A stretch of DNA of 64,000 bases from Rhodococcus sp. OK302 (GTDB taxonomy: Bacteria; Actinomycetota; Actinomycetes; Mycobacteriales; Mycobacteriaceae): NCBI RefSeq assembly GCF_002245895.1, contig NZ_NPJZ01000001.1, positions 2,082,501 to 2,146,500 of the forward strand, written 5' to 3'. Under the pieces are notes generated by a model that was not told where the DNA came from, ran no database searches, and saw nothing but the letters and a program-made list of their open reading frames with translations. Each line of letters opens with the position of its first letter. The stretch's first letter is position 1. Shown here in pieces: positions 59,762-64,000 of this stretch. A program made the translations under genes and the position numbers.

Positions 59762-62098
59762 CTAGTGCACTGCTAGTGCGATCTTGTCGCGCTCTTCTGT
59801 CGAGACGACGTCACGCGTCGGGAGCAGGTCGATTCGTACGCTGTTCAGCTTGCCGCCGTAGCGGAAGGTGCCCTGCTCAGCGAACTCTTCGGCGACCGGG
59901 CTACCGCGGTTGATGCCGATATCCAGCTGCTCGTTCATGCTGAAGATCGCCCGTGTGGTCTTCTCGATCCGGCCTTCGGCAACAACGACGCCGTCGACGC
60001 TCAGAGTCGCCACACCGCCCTTGCCGATCCCCCCGCCGTCGTACTGGAAGTTGACCGATACTTCCTTGGCGTCGCTGTTCAAGGGGTTCTCAGCGCGCAC
60101 GAACGTCCGACCGCCACCGCTGAAGTTGTAGCAGAAGACAGGAACGGAATCGATGATGTACAAGGCGAATCCACCGAACCGGCCGCCCAGGCTGACCAGC
60201 ATGCCGTCGGCGACGCTGCCCAGATCTGCGGTCAGCGAATAGGAGCGGTTGAAGAAATTGGGTGCGGCCTTCTCGACCAGTCCGTTCATGTGTGGGTAGA
60301 GCGTGAGGGACTTGCGGCCCATCATGGGATGAGGCGGACGCGATTCCGGAGTGGAGTGCCGGCCGACGGTTCGATCATCAAGGGGGAGTACCTGATACTT
60401 GGCTGCCTCGACCAGGAACTTTTCCTTGAGGCGAGCGAGGATCTCGGGATGCTCGTCCGCGAGGTCGCGGGCCTGAGACCAGTCGACAGTGGTGTCGTAC
60501 AACTCCCACTTGTCGTCGCTGAGTGAGGTCAGCTCGAGTCCGTGAGTTGCCATCAGCCACGGTGCGCGGTGCGCGGTCACTGCAGTCCAGCCGTGATCGT
60601 AGATGCCGCGGTTGCCGAAAATCTCGAAATACTGTGTGGTGTGGCGCTCTTCGGCCTTGGGTTCGTCGAAGGTGTAGTTCATCGCGACACCCTCCATCGG
60701 CTTCTGTGTGACGCCGTCGACGCTCGTGGGTGCGGGAATGCCCGCGGCTTCGAGAATTGTCGGGGTGATGTCGACGCAGTGATGCCACTGCTCGCGGATG
60801 CCTGGATTGTCGATTCCCTTGGGCCAGTGTGCGATCAGGCCGTTGCGAGTTCCGCCGTAGTGCGACGCAACCTGCTTTGCCCACTGGTACGGGGTATCGA
60901 GTGCCAAGGCCCACGACGCCGGGTAATGCGGGTAGCTGGTTTCAGTACCCAGTTCGTCGTAACGCGCGAGGACGTCGGCCGTCGCGGTCTTGTAGCCGTT
61001 GAGGCCGGCGAGGTAGTTGAAGGAACCCTCCATGCCACCTTCCGCGGAGGCGCCGTTGTCGCCGAGCATGTACAGGACCAGGGTGTTGTCCAGAACACCC
61101 ATGTCCTGCAAGCGATCTACGAGTCGTCCGACCTCGTCGTCGGTGTGCTCGAGGAACGCTGCATACAGCTCCATGAGCCGAGCCGAGACCTTCTTCTGGT
61201 CGTCGTCGAGTTCATCCCAGTGCGGTGCGCCCGGTGCCCACGGAGCCAATTCCGTATCGGGCCCGACGACGCCCATTTCCTTCTGCTTCTCGAGGGTGAT
61301 CTCCCGCTGGCGATCCCAGCCGTGATCGAACTCGCCGACGTACTTGTTCAGGTAGCTGTCCGGAATCTGAAGCGGTGCATGGCAAGCGCCGAAGGGGAGG
61401 TAGCAGAAGAACGGCTTGTCGGGGTCCATGGTGTTGACACCCTCGATCCATTCGATCGCGTGATCGACCAGATCCTCCGAGAGGTGGTAGCCCTCTTGCG
61501 GAGTCTTGGGCAGGTCGACCATCGTGAAGTCCTCGTAGAGAACCGGGGTGAACTGGTCGGACTCGGCGCCGAGGAAACCGTAGAACTTGTCGAAGCCTTC
61601 ACGCACAGGCCAACGGTCGAACGGGCCTGCTGCGGTGGTCTCCCACGTCGGGGTCTGATGCATTTTGCCGAATGCACCGGTGGCGTAGCCGTTGCCCTGC
61701 AGAACGCGGGCGACGGTTGCTGCGGATGCGGGGCGAGTGCCGTTGTATCCGGGTGCGGCGTTGGCCATTTCGGAGATGACGCCCATGCCGACGCTGTGGT
61801 GATTTCGGCCCGTCAGAGTAGCTGCGCGGGTCGGTGAGCACAGTGCAGCAGTGTGGAACCGGCTGTACTTGATGCCGTTGTCTGCCAGGCGCTCGGCCGT
61901 CGGTGTGCGGCAAGGACCGCCGAAAGACGAGGCTGCGCCGAATCCGACATCGTCGATCATGATCAGCAGAACGTTGGGAGCGCCGGCGGGAGGGCGGACC
62001 GGTTCCGGCCTCGTGAACGGAACCTGCTGGTCACGGTAGTCGACGGACGCGGCGACGTTCGGTGTTTCGGCGATGATCGGGATGGAATGACGATTCAC
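59762..62098 (-). CDS. Arylsulfatase-type sulfatase
   Basis: 778-residue type I sulfatase (AtsA/long form). Metal ligands in LIMIDDVGFGA, the sulfatase signature with modified Cys87 in LCSPTRAATLTGRN, the His in LPFGACHAPLQ and the second metal site in YMLGDNGAS. The C-terminal 200 residues form an extra jelly-roll-type domain. No signal peptide, so probably cytoplasmic or twin-arginine independent. Cys87 must be turned into formylglycine by the enzyme whose end is at 63922-64000. GTG 62098 has AGGAG at seven bases. TetR operators lie just upstream. Confidence 0.92.
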   Translation of the reverse strand: MNRHSIPIIAETPNVAASVDYRDQQVPFTRPEPVRPPAGAPNVLLIMIDDVGFGAASSFGGPCRTPTAERLADNGIKYSRFHTAALCSPTRAATLTGRNHHSVGMGVISEMANAAPGYNGTRPASAATVARVLQGNGYATGAFGKMHQTPTWETTAAGPFDRWPVREGFDKFYGFLGAESDQFTPVLYEDFTMVDLPKTPQEGYHLSEDLVDHAIEWIEGVNTMDPDKPFFCYLPFGACHAPLQIPDSYLNKYVGEFDHGWDRQREITLEKQKEMGVVGPDTELAPWAPGAPHWDELDDDQKKVSARLMELYAAFLEHTDDEVGRLVDRLQDMGVLDNTLVLYMLGDNGASAEGGMEGSFNYLAGLNGYKTATADVLARYDELGTETSYPHYPASWALALDTPYQWAKQVASHYGGTRNGLIAHWPKGIDNPGIREQWHHCVDITPTILEAAGIPAPTSVDGVTQKPMEGVAMNYTFDEPKAEERHTTQYFEIFGNRGIYDHGWTAVTAHRAPWLMATHGLELTSLSDDKWELYDTTVDWSQARDLADEHPEILARLKEKFLVEAAKYQVLPLDDRTVGRHSTPESRPPHPMMGRKSLTLYPHMNGLVEKAAPNFFNRSYSLTADLGSVADGMLVSLGGRFGGFALYIIDSVPVFCYNFSGGGRTFVRAENPLNSDAKEVSVNFQYDGGGIGKGGVATLSVDGVVVAEGRIEKTTRAIFSMNEQLDIGINRGSPVAEEFAEQGTFRYGGKLNSVRIDLLPTRDVVSTEERDKIALAVH

Positions 62099-62130
62099 AA
62101 GCGGACTCCTGGCTGTGTAACCGGTACCGG

Positions 62131-62155
62131 CAATTTAAGGGGCTGACTTAAATTG
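62131..62155. promoter_or_regulatory. TetR operator, sulfatase side
   Basis: CAATTTAAG-GGGCTGA-CTTAAATTG, a perfect 9-bp inverted repeat with a 7-bp spacer, 33 bp before the sulfatase start. It contains TGACTTA, which also occurs in the operator on the tetR side. Confidence 0.65.
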
Positions 62156-62216
62156 GAGCGTAGCGTCCGTTTGCCTGTCCGAAGGCGGGGTCTCGCTGAG
62201 TGAGATGCGACCCCCG

Positions 62217-62260
62217 CTGTGCGCCTTTGTTAATCCGGGGAGGGCAATAAAGGCGCACAG
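62217..62260. repeat. Palindromic repeat family, copy 3
   Basis: CTGTGCGCCTTT (62217-62228) and AAAGGCGCACAG (62249-62260); the loop (starting GTTAATCC) also resembles copy 1. It is placed between the two operators in the divergent sulfatase/TetR gap, where a simple terminator would not be expected. Confidence 0.8.
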
Positions 62261-62279
62261 TAAGTCGGGGTTGCACAAT

Positions 62280-62294
62280 TAAGTCAGTGACTTA
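62280..62294. promoter_or_regulatory. TetR operator, regulator side
   Basis: TAAGTCA-G-TGACTTA, a perfect 15-bp palindrome 12 bp before the TetR start codon. Shares TGACTTA with the sulfatase-side site. Confidence 0.65.
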
Positions 62295-62306
62295 TAGGAT
62301 CTGTTC

Positions 62307-62951
62307 ATGTCCAGTTCGTTAGATCCCAAAAGCGCAATGATCGCCGTCGCCGAACGTATGTTTGCCGAGCGCGGCATTCACGAGGTGTCGATGCGTGACG
62401 TTGCGGCAGCAGCTGGGCAGCGCAACAACTCTGCCGTCCAGTATCACTTCGGTGGGCGAGATGGTTTGGTGCAAGCGGTTTTCCGGTTCCGGATGGGTCA
62501 GATCAACCTTGCGCGTTTGGCATACCTCGACGATATCGATGCAAGTGGTCGAACTGATACGGTTCGGGCCTTGGTCGAAGCGTTCCTCTATCCCCTGGCA
62601 GATTTTCTCGCCACTGCAGATGGATCCAACTACGCTCGCTTCATTGCCAGGGTTTCGCCCTCGGTAGACACCTTGAGCCCGGAATTTCGCGAAGTCAGTG
62701 AAGCAAGCAACGAGGTCGTCTCCCGACTGGCGCGGGCACTCTCGCATCTGCCGCGTCGCGTTGCGATCGAACGGATCGACCTGATGTCCAACATGACGGT
62801 CTCTGCGCTGGCAGTCTTCGAACAGCGACGCGAAGAGGGAATTCCGGTGGTAAAGGCTGACTTCGACGCTACCGTCGACCATTTGGTGGACCTCATGGTG
62901 GCGGGACTTCTTGCTCCGCAGAGTGGACACACACGAACACGAACCACATGA
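62307..62951 (+). CDS. TetR-family regulator of the sulfatase island
   Basis: 214-residue TetR protein. Helix-turn-helix (about residues 10-56: MIAVAERMFAERGIHEVSM, then GQRNNSAVQYHFGGRDGLV). The long C-terminal domain resembles the group regulating aromatic or sulfate-ester use. ATG 62307. The 45-bp space to the dioxygenase suggests a shared transcript. Probably represses the divergent sulfatase gene and its own operon until a sulfate ester or a derived signal is present. Confidence 0.87.
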   Translation: MSSSLDPKSAMIAVAERMFAERGIHEVSMRDVAAAAGQRNNSAVQYHFGGRDGLVQAVFRFRMGQINLARLAYLDDIDASGRTDTVRALVEAFLYPLADFLATADGSNYARFIARVSPSVDTLSPEFREVSEASNEVVSRLARALSHLPRRVAIERIDLMSNMTVSALAVFEQRREEGIPVVKADFDATVDHLVDLMVAGLLAPQSGHTRTRTT

Positions 62952-62996
62952 GTCGATTGACTCGCGACCCCGCAAACAACTGATCGGAGCCTTTCG

Positions 62997-63914
62997 ATGG
63001 CAGCACTCACGTCCTCCCGTACCGTTCAAATCGGTAATCACACAATCGAATTCGGACCTCGCGGGATGCGCCGCAATCCCGAGGGTGTGGAGTCGATGCC
63101 CTACGAGCGTTTCACGCTGACGCCGGTCACTCCGTTCATCGGTGCCGAGATCAGCAACATCGATCTACGGGATCCCTCAGCGGAGCAGATCGAGGACGTC
63201 CGTCGGGCCCTGCTCGAATGGAAGGTCGTATTCTTCCGCGACCAGAACATCTCCAGCCTCAATCACCGTGACTTCGCCAGTAATTGGGGCGAACTCGAAG
63301 TTCACCCGTTGCTTCCGCAGGGTGAGGTCCCGGCCGTGGTCCGATTCGAGCGTGGCGAGGACAGTCCGGGTACCGAAAACATCTGGCACGTCGACGTCAC
63401 GTGGACCAAGACCCCGCCGCTGGGCTCAGTCCTGCGTGCGATCGATGTTCCGCCGGCCGGCGGCGACACACTCTGGGCAGATATGGGCAATGCCTTCGAT
63501 TGCCTTCCCGACGAGGTCAAGGAACTGATCGACGGCCGCGACGCAATCCATGACTTCGAGCCGTCGTTCGGCCGCGGAATGACTCCCGAGAAGCTCGCAC
63601 AGATGAAGGAGCAGTTCCCGCCGGTGCTGCATCCGATGGTGCGCAAGCATCCCGAAACGGGCCGCAAGACACTGTTTGTGAACAGCCTCTTCACCACTCA
63701 CATCCCGGACATGGATCCCGTCGAGAGCCGTGATCTGCTCAACCTGCTGTTCGCGCAGGTCAAAGTTCCCGATTTTCAGTGCCGCTTCAAGTGGGCCGCC
63801 AATTCAATTGCGTTCTGGGACAACCGAGCAACGCAGCACTACGCGGCCAGCGATTATTTCCCGCATCGCCGCGTCATGGAGCGCGTCGCGATTCTGGGCG
63901 ACGCACCCTTCTGA
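62997..63914 (+). CDS. TauD/AtsK-like Fe(II)/2-oxoglutarate dioxygenase
   Basis: 305 residues. Iron ligands: His131 and Asp133 in IWHVDVTW, and His281 in NRATQHYA; Arg of 2-oxoglutarate binding in the later HRRVMERV. Length and the FFRDQNISSLNH segment fit taurine dioxygenase and alkylsulfatase AtsK. Cleaves sulfonates or alkyl sulfates to release sulfite or sulfate. ATG 62997 has GGAG at eight bases. With the sulfatase and FGE it forms a sulfur-acquisition group. Confidence 0.9.
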   Translation: MAALTSSRTVQIGNHTIEFGPRGMRRNPEGVESMPYERFTLTPVTPFIGAEISNIDLRDPSAEQIEDVRRALLEWKVVFFRDQNISSLNHRDFASNWGELEVHPLLPQGEVPAVVRFERGEDSPGTENIWHVDVTWTKTPPLGSVLRAIDVPPAGGDTLWADMGNAFDCLPDEVKELIDGRDAIHDFEPSFGRGMTPEKLAQMKEQFPPVLHPMVRKHPETGRKTLFVNSLFTTHIPDMDPVESRDLLNLLFAQVKVPDFQCRFKWAANSIAFWDNRATQHYAASDYFPHRRVMERVAILGDAPF

Positions 63915-63921
63915 TCGGTTC

Positions 63922-64000
63922 TCAGTCCTGCGGAATCCGCACGATGCACCGGAAGCCGACGTGGCAGGTCGAGGACTCTTCGGACTCGCTCTGCCGCGCG
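63922..64000 (-). CDS. Formylglycine-generating enzyme, 3' end
   Basis: The last 25 codons of a minus-strand gene that continues past the window. The end reads SSTCHVGFRCIVRIPQD, which has the C-terminal CH-x-GFRC motif of sulfatase-modifying (SUMF1/FGE) proteins, one Cys being part of the catalytic copper site region. This enzyme oxidises the Cys of type I sulfatases to formylglycine, so it would activate the sulfatase at 59762. Only the tail is visible, so the call is probable rather than certain. Confidence 0.72.
   Translation of the reverse strand, partial: ARQSESEESSTCHVGFRCIVRIPQD

Noticed and set aside
60542-61837. 431-codon open frame on the plus strand
   Set aside because: Antisense to the sulfatase gene, which is a full and motif-complete protein. 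No family motif or suitable start on the plus strand.
1-64000. CRISPR arrays, tRNA/rRNA genes, prophage or insertion sequences
   Set aside because: No regularly spaced repeats, cloverleaf or rRNA sequence, transposase, integrase or phage structural genes were seen.

Overview
The window looks like a chromosomal segment of a Rhodococcus, most likely of the R. erythropolis/qingshengii type. This rests on high GC content, frequent GTG starts, many ATGA/GTGA start-stop overlaps, and a gene set typical of mycolic-acid actinobacteria: PrrA/PrrB, AccD3, EchA6, CtpE, an MT0933-type antitoxin, a three-domain LigD, a conservon and a mycofactocin-type SDR. I see no rRNA, tRNA, insertion sequence, prophage or CRISPR. 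The species call is inference.

Layout. 1-3.6 kb: the end of a polyphosphate kinase 2 gene, an aldo/keto reductase and the prrA-prrB two-component operon. 3.7-10.2 kb: several regulator-target pairs, namely TetR with an ABC-2-like membrane protein, photolyase, MFS pump with TetR, TetR with a DUF1304 protein, and an unknown protein. 10.2-10.5 kb: the only gene-free stretch over 300 bp, holding a possible small RNA. 10.5-19.7 kb: SDR, propionyl/acyl-CoA synthetase, accD3 coupled to a membrane protein, a NatAB-like ABC exporter, and an XRE/membrane protein pair. 19.7-27.2 kb: small redox and detoxification units (VOC protein with TetR, two related aldo/keto reductases, ABC-F ATPase, methyltransferase, old yellow enzyme opposite an OhrR-like MarR). 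27.2-32.2 kb: an MHYT protein and a complete conservon (sensor kinase, roadblock, DUF742, GTPase). 32.4-41.4 kb: a flavin monooxygenase, then echA6, an Rv0906-like metallohydrolase, ctpE, a GGDEF protein, an Rv0909-like antitoxin and a Na+/H+ antiporter. 41.4-49.0 kb: a lipase lipoprotein, a LytS/LytTR system and two sodium:solute symporters with small partner membrane proteins (acetate/pyruvate-type uptake). 49.0-55.6 kb: a frameshifted Rv0910-like toxin gene, a VWA/solute-binding fusion, an orphan binding lipoprotein, ligD and a beta-lactamase-fold lipoprotein. 55.8-59.7 kb: NlpC/P60 hydrolase, a second OmpR/kinase pair and a DUF4173 membrane protein. 59.7-64.0 kb: a sulfur-scavenging island with sulfatase, TetR, a TauD/AtsK-like dioxygenase and the end of a formylglycine-generating enzyme.

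Many genes here are small regulator-target units whose intergenic gaps hold near-perfect inverted repeats, so the window is rich in predictable operators. A set of genes keeps the order and orientation I recall from M. tuberculosis Rv0902c to Rv0938, with large rhodococcal insertions between them. The main non-genic signals are a three-copy hairpin repeat family (CTGTGCGCCTTT...AAAGGCGCACAG), a 14-bp repeat that could hide the ribosome site of the SDR gene, tandem repeats before the second response regulator gene, and an antitoxin separated by more than 9 kb from a broken toxin-like gene.
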